Shown: positions 11,040 through 25,065, counted from the first letter of the stretch. The stretch is 64,000 nt of DNA from Cannabis sativa (GCF_029168945.1 NC_083607.1:11178001-11242000); one strand, 5' to 3'. Translations and numbers: made by a program. Notes: generated by a model not told the origin, from the letters alone.

Positions 11040-12275
11040 TTCTTTTCTTAAAATATTACAATTTAAATTTAAACTCACTACACACATCTCTTTTATTTTA
11101 TATCTTATTTTAAATTGAATGTGATTATATAACATAAAATATATTTTGTTAACATTGTAATTCAAATTTATCACTTCACATATCTAAAAAATATTTTTAT
11201 CTTATTATTTTTTTACCCAATTTATATATCTGAAAAAATACCTTTTTGTTGTTGTTTTCTTTTTACACCATAAAATAGAAAAAGTGTTTATGTTTTTTAA
11301 AGAGCATTATGTGATGTCATTACTTATTGCAATTATCAAAAAAAATCTTTCATTTACCATTTTTTTAAAAAAATTGAAAAAGTGTATGATATTTATCAAA
11401 AAAATAAAAAATTTAAGTATTATATGATTAAATTAAAATTATAATGAACATCAAATTTTTATAAATAACACTTATATTAGACATTTTTTTTATAAAAAAT
11501 ATGTTGTTTATTGAATAACATAAAAAAAAAAATAATAATTATACATGCTAAATATATACATAAAAAAATAAAAATTAAGAACTAAATATTGCACGTAATA
11601 TTAACCTAATTATATTAAATTTGACTATTACAAAAAGTGATCTTTTTTTCAAGTATTATAATTTAAAGGAGAATTACCCTGTATACTATTTTCTTAACTT
11701 TTTTTTTTTTTTTTCAAATTTTGCGGTTTGGATTTTTAAAATAGTTGCAGCGTTAGTTGCAATAGAGGTTTCTTTATAGAATTCCGTAAAAATACAAAAA
11801 AAAAATATTTAGAAGTGTAAAAATGAAAAAGGCCCTAATTTAAATTTAAACTCACTGCACATATCTTTCTTATCTTTTATCTTATATTAAATGTGAATCT
11901 ATAACATAAAATTATTTTTTTAAAAAAAAAACATTGCAATTCAAATTTAAACTCATTGCACACATGTAAAAAAAAATATCTTTCTTTACCGATCAGTCAT
12001 TATTATTTTTAAAAAAAAAGTGTATGATATTTCTAAAAAATAAAAAGTATTATAAAACTAATAGTATATTGATACTAAAATTATAATTAACGATAAATTT
12101 TAAATATTTTATATTTTTTTTATAAATAGCACTTAAATTAAATATTTTTAATAAAAATGATATTTATTCAATAATACCCCACACAAAAAAAATATTAATT
12201 ATACAACTAAAAATATATATAACAAAAATAAAAATTAAGGCTATAAAACATGCATTACACAAGATATTAACCAAG
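11040..12275 (+). repeat. Diverged direct duplication of an AT-rich segment
   Basis: Two segments, about 11040-11615 and 11820-12275, run in the same order. Both have AATTTAAATTTAAACTCACT followed by CACATATCT-like text, ATAACATAAAAT, GTGTATGATATTT, ATTAAAATTATAAT, TTTATAAATA(A/G)CACTTA and ATTAATTATAC. Between them is a short segment including GCGGTTTGGATTTT. The units look like an old tandem or segmental duplication, or two copies of an unnamed AT-rich repeat. No coding potential is seen. Confidence 0.6.
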
Positions 12276-13760
12276 TAAATGAATATATAGTATGAAGGTT
12301 GAAAGGGTAAAAATATTAAGTTAAGATGAAACCGTGGGGCAATAAAGTGATAGCTACAAGAGGCTTGTATTTGGGTCTTTATTGATCACCTAAATGACTT
12401 GTTTTGCTTTTGCTTGGGACATTTCAGATATATTTGATCACTACTTTGAAGCTAAAATTTAAATTGGAGAAAGAAAATGACAACAAGATTGATTCTAGAC
12501 CGTTGGATTGGGCGATGATGCACCTAATGACTTCATCTACGACAGAGACAGTGGAGTGGTTATTGTTGATGAATAATGATGACAAAGCCAACCACGCCTT
12601 TTATTATTTATTATTTTTAACATGATTTAATTAATAAGTAATTATAATTTATTATTTATAAACTATAATTAATTTTAATATTTTTATTTTATGACTTCTA
12701 AGGAGGCTTTGTATTAATCTCTACCTTGAGTACACGGTAGTGAATGGTCTTATCCTATTGAAGTATATATGACAAATACACTAATGTATTATATCATATA
12801 TAAAATAATAATTTGCTGAGGATACAATTTATTTATATTTAATTGCTTTTGGACTAAGGGATAGAGTACTTTAATTAAGATTAAGTGTGCAGTTTGGAGT
12901 CTGCATTTTTGGTAATTACATTATATATCATTTTCTAAGCTAAATGGATAGTCAATATATAAATATGAACCTCATGATATATATTTTTATAAATAAAGTG
13001 ATTATTGATTTTTGTTAGTTTAACAAAATATAAAATCTAACGGTATTAATTTTATAAATATACAAAAATGTTAATATTATATTTTTGATTAATTTAAATA
13101 TATCTAAGTATTAATATTATTTATTTTAAATTAATTACAATACAAATGTTAAATTAATTTAAATATATATTGTAATATGATTATTTTTAGTAATAGTAGT
13201 ATATGGTCAATTTTAGTATATATTCTTAAACTTTATATTTATTTTCTTTAAATTGTTTCTTTAAACAAATTAAAAAATTAATAAGTAGTTTCTTTTAATT
13301 TATAAAATTTTAAAAATACACATAATAAAAATAAAAATAAAAAATATAGCTAAATATATATACAAACTGCAATTTAGTGTATATATATATATATCAATAT
13401 TTTTAGATAATTAATTAATTATTTTTCAGTAATAATTAGTTGACTTATTTGAAAGATGTCTAAATCAAATTCTGGATCAAAATAATTTTTTTTTTTAATT
13501 TTTTTTCTACACCATCCTATATATTATTTGTATACTTTTATTGACTGAAATGTTATACTTATTAGAGGACTTTTTATTTTTCATTTTTATACATATATGT
13601 TACAAATTATAATAATCACTTATATTTTTAGAACATATATTTTGTGTTTTGTCAATTATTTGAGATATGTACATATCAATATTAATTAATAAGGTATTTA
13701 GTTTTATGGAATTATTAGAAAAAAATAAGAGAAAATTATACTAAAGTATTACATCAAAGT
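12276..13760. other. AT-rich intergenic DNA; one short unrecognised ORF
   Basis: An open frame at 12404-12625 (73 codons, plus strand, containing SRPLDWAMMHLM) has less extreme base composition than its surroundings but no recognised domain. The remainder is AT-rich with a (TA)n run near 13376-13393. Nothing else is supportable. Confidence 0.4.
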
Positions 13761-13779
13761 CATAGATAATAAATTGTCT

Positions 13780-14118
13780 TTCTTTGTAGAAGCCAATCAA
13801 TGGCAATGGTCAAGGTACAAAACAAGAGGTACAAACCAAGAAAAGAGAGAAGAATAACAAATTGCCAAATAAAGCTTAACCAATTGGTTAGCTCAATAGC
13901 TTTTACTTATATTGATTAAATTAAAATAGTACAGTACAAGCTGCCAAATAGGAAATTAACTATTAACTTAACATTCTTCTTTTGAGACTTTTGATACTTC
14001 TAAGGCAATCTCTTTGCGAAATATTTTTCGATTATACTCAAAATCTTTTAATTATTAAGAACGTATTGGTTAATAGCAGAAAATTACTAACTGCTAGCTA
14101 ACTATTTAATCTAATACA
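13780..14118 (-). repeat. 3' LTR remnant of the minus-strand Copia relic
   Basis: Reading the minus strand, the Copia coding relic is followed by a purine tract (TTTGAGGGAAGA, at 14131-14120) and then TGTATTAG starting at 14118, the expected layout of polypurine tract and LTR start. The far LTR end is not certain; 13780 is approximate. Confidence 0.5.
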
Positions 14119-15098
14119 TCTTCCCTCAAACGGAATGGCTAGGTAGCCATATGAAGTTTGATTTTCATATAGTTCAATTTGTCTATAGTCAAATGTTTGG
14201 TGAGAGCATATGCAACTTGATCCAAAGATTGTACGTATAGCAGACTTAGACTTGTCTTGCCAGCATTTGATCTCGAAAATAATGGAGATCTATCTCTATG
14301 TGTTTGCAGGGTGCATGCATGAAACACATGGTTAGCAGTTAAAGAGGTGGCACTTTTGTTATTGACCCAAAGAATATGAGTCTGAGGAAGAGGAATCTAA
14401 ATTTCAGATAAGAAAAAGGTGATCTATTTGACTTCAGCAGGAGCATGAGCCAAGGCTCAAAATTCACTCTTCGTGCTTGCACGAGCAACAACTTGTGGAT
14501 TTTGGCAGACCAGGGATATGAGATTGCTGCCTAGAAACATAACACAATCACCAGTTGATCTTCGATCATTTATACAACTTACCCAATTGGCATCACTTAA
14601 TATTGTAAGGAGCGAGAATTTTTTTGACACAACGACAAACCAATAAAAAACACCTACAATGCTTCAATATATAGTGTGATATCTCCAAACGGTTCCCCAT
14701 CTGTGAGACTTGAGTTTGGTTGTGGAGCTAGTGGGATTAGGATAACTCTTCGCTCCATTCATGTGTAGCCATGTATGAATATACTTGCTTTGACTTAAGT
14801 ACATACCTGTGGCATCTCTATAAATTTCTACACCAAGAAAATAGTGAACTAGTCCCAAGTCTTTCAATGTAAAAGCTTTGTATTCACATCAGAGATAAGT
14901 TGAGATATGATGGCAGTATTTGGTCCTGTCATGAGAATATCATCTTCATGTATCAAGAGATAAACTAGAGAGTTACTTATCCCACGAATAAAGAGAGAAG
15001 TATCAGACTTAGAGGCTTGAAAACCCACATTGAAAGAGTGCGTTTTTAAGCTTCTCATTCTAGGCCCTTGGAGCCTATTTCACCCATAAAAAGCCTTG
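14119..15098 (-). pseudogene. Ty1/Copia RT (C-terminal half) and RNase H relic
   Basis: Minus-strand frames read, in order from 15098 down: LHKAFYG then RLQGPRMRSLKTHSFNVGF, SKSDTSLFIRG, the catalytic region LIHEDDILMTG, MKDLGLVHYFLGVEIYRD, GMYLSQSKYI, and near the end SLDQVAYALTKHL with YMKIKLHM. These are standard Copia reverse transcriptase and RNase H motifs. The usual Tyr-Val before the Asp pair is His-Glu in this copy. Frames are shifted and interrupted. The N-terminal half of the same gene lies 11.9 kb away at 26984-28130; the two halves join exactly if the inserted elements and one TSD copy are removed. Confidence 0.82.
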
Positions 15099-17148
15099 TG
15101 TAATATCTCGGAAAAATAAAATGATATTTAAATAAACATATTTTATTAAATATGTAATAATTTTGGTAACGAAGTTAGATTATGATCTTACTTAGGGTAA
15201 TTAGTAAGGATTTATTGAATGATTATACTAAGCGTAATTTATTAATTACGGATATTATATTGAGATATGTGGGTATCGAGGATTCTATTATTGAAATAAA
15301 AATATTTTATTGGGCCCGGCGACTGTGGAAATTTAGCAATGTAGTCAGAAATATCACGACATTAATGGGAGAATTACTTTGAAGATATTCCAGACTAGGT
15401 TAGAATTTTGAAAATGACAGTTTAATGGATTAGTAAAATTACCAAAGTGTCCCTAGGTTATTTTAAAAATTTTTGGAGGGGTAGATTAGTCTTTTAGTAA
15501 TTATTGAATTTTGCCTTTTGACTTTTTAAGGCTGACCATTATTTTTTTTAAAAAAAAAAAGAAGGGAAAAAGGAAACTTATTTAATGAGATAACTTACAA
15601 AGCAAGGAATCAAACCAAGCTTCTCCTTTTCTTCTTCCTCTTCGTGCAAGCCTAAAAACCAGCAAGCTAAAGGATTTTCTTCAGCCAGTCTCTTTCCTTT
15701 CAAAGCTGGTTCTTGCCCCCAAGCTAGCCTAGAAGAGTTTTGAGGTAAGTTCTCAACCTTTTGGATTGAAAACTCTAGGTTTTAAGTTGGTTTTGAAGTA
15801 GGGTTTTGCTTCTTTATTGTTGTAGGACTTAAACTGAGTTTGGGTTATGTTTAGGCTAGGTTTTTGAGTATGTTAGAGATTGTTTGAGAGGTTTCCATGG
15901 CTGCTTGAATTGAGTTTGGATTGATGAAGTCAAGATTGAGTTTTCTTCACTTTAATGTGTGATTTTGAGTAAATGATTGAGTTGTTGTATTTTAAAGCTT
16001 GAGACATGTTGTATTATGGTTATTATACTGTTCTGGAAAGTTTGAGCAGGTTTGGCGAAGGTTCGATCGGTTTTTGGGGTGGATAACCAGAGTTCCCCAT
16101 GGCTGCCCAGAAAATTGGTTGACCAGTTTTCCAGGCAACTAGCAAACCGGTCGACCAGTTTGGCCAGCAGGGGGAAATCTCGGGTTTTCTCCTCGAGTTT
16201 GATTTTGGTTTGAGGTATTTTTCCAGACTGTAATTCAGAGTAATTTAAGAAGGTTTAAGTTAGTATGATCATGGGTATTAGGGTTTTGTTCCAGAATTTC
16301 AGTTTAAGGTATTCATTGAGTTTTAGTTGTCGTGACATAGGACCGGGATCCCGTAGCTTGCTTTTCCACTCAGGTCGGCCCGTACACTTGAGTTCTGAAT
16401 TAAGGTAAGAAAAGTGGTAAGCACCATATGTGGTTAAATGTTGATGGTTGAATGATTATATCTTGATTATTATCAAGATTCTGATTAAAAGTATGTTGAG
16501 CCTAATTTATGACCTAGGGATTGGGAATGGTTATTTCCGTTACGAGTAATTACTCTTGAAACTGCGGTTAGGTTTCTTACTTATCGTTTTCTTTGTCGTG
16601 AAAAAATAGTGACATATTCAGCTCGTGATTAACGAGTGGTAAAGGGGTACTTTATAAAGTACCAGAGTGGTGTTTGTAATATTGTGTAAATGTGTATGCA
16701 AGTTAATTTGAGATTGAATTGCTGAATATTACTGGTTATTATTTTATTCATTTTTCTTGCTGAGTCTCTATGACTCACATGTGTTTTTTGGTGCAGGTAA
16801 GGCGAAAGCAATGGTTGAGCAGCCATGAGTTCGAGGTTGTAGCAACAATGTACATATCAGCCGCAGTGGCACGACCCAGAGAACAGGATGCTCCATTTTG
16901 ATTGTATTTTGGAATTGTAAAGTTTATGTTGCAAAAACACTAATAAACTAGTTTGTAATATTTTGAAAACAAGGGGATCCCGTAGTTCTCATTAATCATC
17001 TTTTACTATAAAGAATTTTTTTTATGTTTGATTTTTATTATCAAAAATTTAATTACCCACACTTTTGGTATAATTATATAGTATTTAAATAAGAATTTTA
17101 TAAAAAAAAAACACACACATGTGGCGTCCCTATTGGACAGGGCGTTAC
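15099..17148 (+). mobile_element. Solo LTR of a Gypsy-type element (last base at 26983), TSD CCTTG
   Basis: The segment begins TGTAATATCTCGG and ends CAGGGCGTTAC, with its final A at 26983 on the far side of a later insertion. It is flanked by CCTTG at 15094-15098 and 26984-26988, a perfect 5-bp duplication, and it interrupts the Copia RT. The about 2,050-bp length, TG...CA ends, absence of coding sequence and the GGGCGTTACA end fit a solo LTR of the Tekay/Del kind of chromovirus; that lineage call is from memory of such LTR ends. It presumably arose by recombination between two LTRs of a full element. Short open frames inside it show no recognisable domain. Confidence 0.82.
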
Positions 17149-19061
17149 TGTTGGGTTTTATGCCCTAAATAAAACTCATTTCAATATAATCAGATTTACT
17201 TATTAATAAAGATCAGAAATAACATTTTATGTTGCATGGTTCATATGATTTATTTCATGATTATATGTATATAATGTATGATTTTTTTTTAAGTCCAGAA
17301 CATATGAGTTGGTTAAAGATTATAGTGTTGTCAGCACATTGGAATATAATCTTTATTATATGTTCAAAAGTTGATTCCCTGATTTGTCAGAACACTAGAT
17401 TTAGACTGACATGGTATAATCAGCGATAGGTATTCTTACACCTTGGAAAAGTGTTATGTCCTTTCCAGGACATTGGCAAAGTTTACCAGTATCGGATGCA
17501 TGGAGTATGCATTGGAATGGACCGATATCGAACTTTGATTAGATATGTTGAAACTTACCGTAATATCTATTCAATTCAATATCACCTGTTGATCCTAGAT
17601 CACATGATCGAAATCCTGATATGGTTAGGCTCAATTTCAAGAGTGTTACTCGTGTTCTTTGATTTGTTAGTTAAGCCTACTTTTGGGTCAGGGTGATACT
17701 TACATTTTGGGAACACGGTAGTACAATTGAGTGGGGGAGCGCTAACATAAATATGGAATCTATAGCTTCTATTTGGCAAATAGAAGTAAAGGATGATTTC
17801 CTTCGAGCTTAACCAAACGAAGATAAATGGTGGAGATCTAATTTCACTTAGGTGAAATATCATTTATACAGGGTTAAGTGTTTTAAGGATAAAATACATT
17901 GTAGGGTGTTACGGTAATTTAATCCTGTACAGTGTAAATCATCTATATAGAGGATCATTGATCACATTAGGGTTATAACAATGGATAACTAATGACGTGT
18001 CTATATCGTGGAACATATAGAGCGTTTACATATATTTGAGAGTGCAATTCCAAGTTCTAAGTGTGGATTCAATGAGGAATTAATAAGTTAGGGAATTTAC
18101 TTGGTAAATTCGGTTCGACTTATTGGAAGCTCGGTTATATAGACCCATGGTCCCCATACTAGTTGAGGCCATACTGCTTGTAAGACTCAGTTAATTGATT
18201 TTAATTAATCAATTATAATTCTAAAAGTTAGACTATGTCTACTTTATGAATTCTCACAGTTTAAGGATGAAATCGTAAAGAAAAGGGTTTCTAGGTTTAA
18301 TTATTAATTAAGAGACTTTGTATGTCTAATTAATAATTATTTTAAATGACAATATTATTTAAGAATCTATTTTAGTTATTAAATAATTAGTTTTGGCATT
18401 TAAATGATTAGAAATTGAAAAGTGGCATTTTTGGAGAAATAGAAATAAAATTGAGGAAACTACAAAATCCAACTGAGGCCCATTTCCCTCTATGGCCGAG
18501 CACTCCCTTTGTGTTTCCCAATTATTATTTTTATTTTTTAATTGCCATGTAATTGCTAATCAAAGCCTAGCTATAATAGAAAAGTGGTGGATCACACTAA
18601 ATAAGGCAGTTAATTGATTACACAGTAATTAAGGAAACTGTTTTATTTGGAAAGTTGTGCTCTCCCTTTTCCCTATATAAAGCAACCTTGCTCTCTTCTC
18701 TTGGATGGAGGATGAACCACGAAATTGAGAGAGAAAAGAGAGAGAATTTTCGAAATCCTTGTGAGATGAGTAGTGCCCACACACATCAAGTGGTATCTCA
18801 ATCATAGTATGGAAGACTGTGGAATTTCTGCATCAAAGAAGGAGAAAAGAAGATCCAGGTTCAGATCTTGGTGATGCTCTGCTACAGAAAGGAATCAAGG
18901 GCTAGAGATCTGAACGGAAGGAGTCATATTATTCCGCTGCACCCACTGTAAGGTATTCTAACTTTATATGTGTTTATTTTCATTGTTTTAGAATTCATAT
19001 TAGGTTGTTAATCCAACATACTTGTTAGTAAATCTAGATCCTGGTAAAATAATTTCCTACA
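17149..19061 (+). repeat. 5' LTR of the young Copia-type element
   Basis: It starts TGTTGGGTTTTATGCCC and ends CCTACA. A TATA box (TATATAAAG, about 18674-18682) lies near 380 bp before the end, so transcription would begin near 18710. Short open frames on both strands inside the LTR recur in the 3' LTR only because the LTRs are near-identical. Confidence 0.9.
18674..18682 (+). promoter_or_regulatory. LTR TATA box (TATATAAAG)
   Basis: It is preceded by CTCCCTTTTCCC and followed about 40 bp on by GA-rich leader sequence. The same box is in the 3' LTR near 26591. It is the likely start signal for element RNA. Confidence 0.6.
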
Positions 19062-19063
19062 AC

Positions 19064-19080
19064 TGGCACCAGAGCCATGG
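19064..19080 (+). promoter_or_regulatory. Primer-binding site
   Basis: TGGCACCAGAGCCATGG lies 2 bp after the 5' LTR. The common Copia form complementary to initiator Met-tRNA is TGGTATCAGAGC; this copy differs at two positions (CAC for TAT). Confidence 0.75.
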
Positions 19081-22000
19081 TAATGATTTACTTTCATGTA
19101 ATATGAATTAAAACGATGATTGCATGTTTCTGTGTTGATTTGGATGGTTTCATGTTGGTTTATGTGCTTATGTGATGAATGTTTATGTTGTACGAATTTT
19201 TCCATGAAATATATTTTTTCAATTTTTGAAAATATTTTATTTCGATTCCTTGTGAAAAATTAAGCAATTTTGTTTTTTACGGAACTCGATTCCGATAAAA
19301 ATTGAGAAAGATATGAATTTTGGAAGATTAGAAATCATGGTTGCTGCATGCAGCCTATCCTAGCAGTTCCCTACAAATTGCGAATTTTTGAGGTTTTTTC
19401 CCAAAAATCCAATTTTTTCATGGGATTGTTTCCCAAAATTCATTTTTCCAATTTTAAATATTTCTAAATTGAAATGTTTCCAATGTTAAATATTTTCAAT
19501 TTGGAATTTTTTTCTAATTTTAAATATTTCTATTTTGGATTGTTTCCAATTTTTAAATATTTCCTATTATGGTCAGATTTAAAAATTTGTTAACTTCTTT
19601 AATATTTATTTGTTATTTAATTATAAGATTGGATATTTTGATATTTAAGATATTTTAAATTAAAAGATAGCTTTGTCTTTTTATTTAAAATATTATATTA
19701 AAATTATCTTATATGACAAATTAAATAATTAATAAATTTGAAATTAACAAAGATATTTTTATAGATATACGTACCATAATGTTTTTCAAATTCAAAAATT
19801 TGTTATTTTGTTAAATATTTAATTATTTATAAATTCTAAGTATAAAAATGATATTTTTTCTATATATATATATATATCATTTTTTCCTTATTAGAAATTT
19901 ATAAATCATATCTTAAATATTTAAATAACATAGATATTTTTGTAGAGATTTGAATATTGCTTAATTTAAGATATTTTGACATATAATTATGGTAATTATT
20001 ATTTAACCAAATCTATTTTAAAATTGGTTTATTTTATTAAATTATAAGATCTGAAAGTGATATTGGAGATTCTTTCCTTTTAAATCATTGATCTTATTAG
20101 ATATTTAATTTTATTTGATTCAAATAAACCTAGATATTTTAAAATTAGTTTCCTTTATTTGGTTAGTTTAAGAATAATAATTTAATTATATTAATATCTT
20201 GATTCACATCTGTTACATGGACAATGTTTGTTTATTAATATTGTTTATTCAAAATTTTTTTTAACAAACCTATTATTTATCTGATCTAAATTGGTATGAT
20301 TAACTTGTTGACAGATCCTGATCCAATGATCTGATTTTAATCATAGTCCAATTGACGATAGATCTTATAAATAATTTGTAACAGGTAAATTTTGTACTTC
20401 TTTCATCTGTGTAAACCTAGTTACATGATAGGGTCCATCCAAATCATTTGACCTGTGTGAGCCTATATGTTTGCTTTTGGGCTTAGATACATATAGGGAG
20501 CCCATTTAAGTTTTTACTAAGTAAATGGACTAGGTTGCTAAAATAAATTTTGACATAAGGAAATTTATTTAGGCCCAATTAGATTTGGGCTTATTCAATG
20601 AATAACAATTGTTTATTTTAAGGTTAAATTTCTCTCTTTTGGGCCTTGTGTGAGAGTTGGGGGCCATAGAAGTGGATACGACATACTGAACCCAGCTCCC
20701 CCTCACATGAACTACCCCAATTGTGAAGGCCCATTTGCCTTATTTAAATAATTGTATTAGGTTAATTATATTAGTCTAACCTAATTAAAATTCAATTAGC
20801 AACATAATTAACTTTTAAAATATATGAAATTTATTTTTCATTGTAATATTTTAAAGTTAATTTTAGAAAAACACTTTGTCAATGATATATTCTAGATAGT
20901 TATTTCTAGTACTAGTTATTATTTCTAATATTAAATAGGAAAATATCATGGATTGTGAAATTAATTGTTTCCTAATTAATTTTGGTACAATCTAAGTTTA
21001 GTATATTTTCCTAGTATTAAACTAGAATTAATAATTAAGTTTCCTCTTTACTTAATTATTTATTTCTTGAATTTAATACATTTAATTAAATTGAAAATTT
21101 CAATATCTAAGTTGATTTTCATCATGATACTTTAATATTGTTATTTTCATGTTATTTAATTAAAGTTGAAAATTATTTTAAGTTTGGAATCTTATTTCAG
21201 AATAACTTAAGTTTGAATAATTTTCAGAATATATTTTATTTTATTTTATTAATCATTTCCCAAAATTTCGAAATTACATTTCTTTAATGTAGAAATTTCG
21301 AATTTTATTTGAAAAATAGATTAAAGTTGAAAATTATTTATTTAATTTTGGACCAACTTAAATCAGTGACTTTTTCATTTGATGGTTAATTAAAATAAAT
21401 GAACTTAAATATATAATAATTAGAAATTGAATTAATTAGTCTATGAAAAGTCTAGGTAGATATTATCTGTTTTGCTTGAAGTATTTTTCTAAGTGTATTT
21501 AATTAAATAGAAAATTGATATTTAAGTTGATTTTTTAATCATGATACTTAAATATTTGAAATTTTTCTTAGATATTTAATTAAATAGGGAAATTATATTT
21601 TTTGTTGAAAATTAATTTTATTAATTTTGGGCCAACATAAAATTAGAGTAATTTTCCAGGATTTATTTTTATTTTATTTTAAAGCATTTTCGAAAATGCA
21701 ATATATATTTATAGAAAATTAAATTTGAGTTGTAAATTAATTCAAATTAATTTTGAAACAACTTAAATTGAATAATTTTCTAAATATTTATGGAAATTAT
21801 TACTAAGATGGAAATAATTCACGTTATTTACCTATCTAAGTATAATTTATAAATATTAAATTAAAATTTATATTTGGAATTTTTCATTCTAAATTAGAAA
21901 TTTTAATTAAATAAATATATATTTAAAATAAATGGATTAAAATAAATATTAGAAGAAAATACAACCCTTCATTAAATAATGAGCTTTATTATTATAAGGA

Positions 22001-22880
22001 TATTCGATCTCCATTGTTGGTTTTACATAGCTATTGTTTTAGTGAGTAATCCTCCCTAATGGAGGAACGTTCATTAGCAAGTTAGCACCGTTTAATCTCG
22101 AAAGATAAGTAATCTTGTAAGTTTTTTATATAGTATTGATCACCCTAATGGTGGCGACTGTATAAGACTTGCAAGAATATGAAACAATGGTGGAAGCTCA
22201 TAAGATAGAATAGCCTTGACTCTCGCCTAAACGGGACAACGCGGATTCACATCTTGATCGAATAAAAGGTTGCTAGAATGTTTGACATTTTAGATGAGCT
22301 GACAACTCTATTCAATGAATGGTAGCTTTGACTCTCGCCAAAACGAGACACTGATATCAGTTTGTTGAAAACCTTGGAAATTATTTAGGATTGTATGTTT
22401 TAGTATTTTCACTTGTCATTCCTACTTGCTATGTGCTTCATAATTTCTGAATTGTGTATGAATTTGTACTGAACCATGTTATTTTCTGTTATTAAATTGT
22501 AGTTTAATTTCGAATCTTCATTGATTGGTCTGACTTGATTTGTTTTTCTAATGAGATAAATCCCTAATGGATTTTCACCATTAGACTAACATAATAGTGT
22601 TAGATCTCGAAAGATAAATATTGTATATGCAACATCTAGCTGTTCATCAATTGATGACACCTTAGACTAGTGTTTTACAATATGAAACAAGAAGATTGTA
22701 TAAATAAGATTACTTTGACTCTCGCTAATCGGAGCATCGTTGGATTCTTATTTAAAACGAAATTATCCTAATTCCTCTTAGCTTATTCATTTCGAATTAG
22801 CTTAATGACATATCATTGGATGAATGGTCTATAAATCATATAAAGTCATATTTTCTCTTCAGAAATTAGATGACGCATAT
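19081..22880 (+). other. Non-coding AT-rich interior of the young Copia-type element
   Basis: No gag domain or zinc knuckle could be read in 3.8 kb after the primer-binding site. The first part is dominated by AATTT/ATTTT repeats. Between about 22030 and 22790 a motif TTGACTCTCGCC-AAACG-GACA appears three times (near 22218, 22330 and 22718), each in a similar setting with TCTCGAAAGATAA and TAATGG nearby, suggesting internal duplicated blocks. Confidence 0.55.
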
Positions 22881-22899
22881 GATTATATTCCCGGAATTC

Positions 22900-24660
22900 T
22901 ATCCTTAAATGATATAAATCCTCAATCTTAGATATCTCCTACTTGTATAGGCAAATCATAGAGTTAGATTAGTAGTGGTGGTCCAAGAAAGAATGACTAA
23001 TTATACAGTTACACTTTCACAAGTGTTTAATAACCATTTTCTTTCAATGGATTCAAACTGTATGAGTTTAGTATTCTGTGACCAGAATCCACTTGCACTA
23101 TTCTAAGAACTCTTTGATGTAACTAAACTTAAGTCATCAAAAGATACAACCACATATTTTATAAATATAAGGCATTTGTATCTTGTTCATAGTGGTTTTG
23201 ACAAGATAATTCTCTGCAAAGAGTTAATATGCCTATATCCACTGAAAGTAATTTCATCTCATTCGCAGATGGATGTACATTCAGGGGTGGATATGAGTTT
23301 TCATTGTATTCTTAAAACGATCACTCTAGATTTTACCTTATGCAAAGGAAATTTGAAATGTTTGAAAATTTTCATGAATTTCTAGCAGTGGTGAAGGTAA
23401 GTGGTTAAAGATCTTGCGAACTGATAGGGGTGGAGAAAAAGGTAGTAGATATGCAGTTCAAAGATCATTAATTTGATTTTGAATAATATCCAAACTTACC
23501 TCCCCAGAAATTCGAGTTGCATATTGATGATTAGTTACTAGTCGTTGCCGAAATCCCTATATGGTAATTTCAGAATGATGTAATGGTTGTATACTTAATG
23601 TAAATCATTACTAGATTCATGGATGACCTAATCGAAATCTTAAGAAATGCTAGAACTGCTAACCTTGGTTTGCATGTTTGTTAGCTATTCTAAGTGATTA
23701 GGGGTGGAGCATCCCGTAGTCATTAGATAAGAAAGTGTTTGTTTAAACAAATACTGCTTTTCTAAGAAAATGACTAAGTCTGAAAATAAAGTAGCAAATA
23801 AAGGAGATTTTTTTTTTCTTGATTCCAAAAGTGTTCTATCATCTTATTTTACAAGATGATCCCACTGCCTCTGTTGTCTTAATACAACTTAAGAGGTCTA
23901 TACCATTTAGTTTTCTTAGACATAGTTCACGGTACCTTGTTGTAGTGGGAGAGTTTCTAGGAACTCACCTTCTTATAACTTGGAAGACACTAGTGATTAA
24001 AATCCATTGTGAGTTTAAACAAGTAATGGATTGTCAAGATAAGAAACTAAGAAGAAAGCCAAGAGAACTATGGTTTGATCCATTCACATGGAGTAACCTA
24101 AAGTTTTCTATTACAAGGACATGATAGGAAATTTTCGTTCATAAGTCTATTCAATGGACTTAACAAAACTTCCTGTTCCTAGTATTATAGGTTTGAGTTT
24201 ATCTAAACCTATGGCTTGTGGTATACATGGAAATTACTTACTCTAATGCAAGCATGAGATGCTGATGCATTTTCTTTCCAATGGAAATCTATAGAAGCTT
24301 CACAACTTCTTAGAGATAGATTTTATTTATCTAAGGAAAAGTCTCAACTATTCCAGAGAAGATAAAGCCATGAAAGAAATTCTTAAATCAACAGTGAGAG
24401 GTCTCAGATATGCTTTAGTATGCCTTAGACAAGACACCTGCTGTTGAGTGGGAGAAATGAGTAGGTATCAGATTAATCCAGGAGAGGAACATTGGAAGAC
24501 AATCAAGTAAATCTTAAGATTAAGAAGAGGAACTATATGTTAGTCAATAAGAGTGGTTTTAAAACTCTTAGACTACACCACATCAGATTTCGAGACTTGC
24601 CTGTGTGCTAGAAAGTCTGCTGATGAGATGGTGATTACTTTGGGGGTGGAGTAGTGATTT
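22900..24660 (+). pseudogene. Ruined Copia pol: integrase, RT and RNase H traces
   Basis: Fragments in changing plus-strand frames can be matched to Copia pol. Near 23340-23450 they read KFEMFENFHEFLAVVK then KWLKILRTDRGGE, part of the integrase core. Near 24395-24600 they read RGLRYALVCLRQDTC, then SRYQINPGEEHWKTIK, parts of Copia RNase H that normally read LMYAML..RPDI..AV...SRYQ..PG..HW. An open frame at 23819-24124 is probably the RT-linker region but has no clear motif. Stops and frameshifts are dense, far more than the fresh LTRs would predict, so the interior was dead before this insertion. Confidence 0.65.
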
Positions 24661-25065
24661 TGGAGAAGTGTAAAAACCTATCTGAAATCTCTTAGTCTAC
24701 CAGAAAGAGACTGAATGTTAGAAGTTGCAGGAAAGATACTTTTTCAGTCTAAGGAAAGTTCTATACATTTGTGGCAGTGTTCCAACTTGCCTTAACTACT
24801 ACGGTTACTTCCTGTATAACAAAAGAGTAGTTGCCCAAAAGTATAGAATCCAGTATCCCAAAAGAGTAGACATATAGAGAGGAATTTCACATTATCAAGG
24901 ATTTTGTGATTAAGGAAGAGTAATGGTGGAGAAGAGGTTGTGTTTAATTCTACCTGTCAGATCCCATTACGAGGAGTTTACTACTATTACACTTGATTGG
25001 TATATCAAGGTGTTAATGATTATTTGAAATGCACTTTTTGTTTTATATTAGTGCAAGTGGGAGTT

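Noticed and set aside
12404..12625. 73-codon ORF as a host gene
   Set aside because: No domain, promoter or leader features were recognised. Kept only as a note in the AT-rich region entry.
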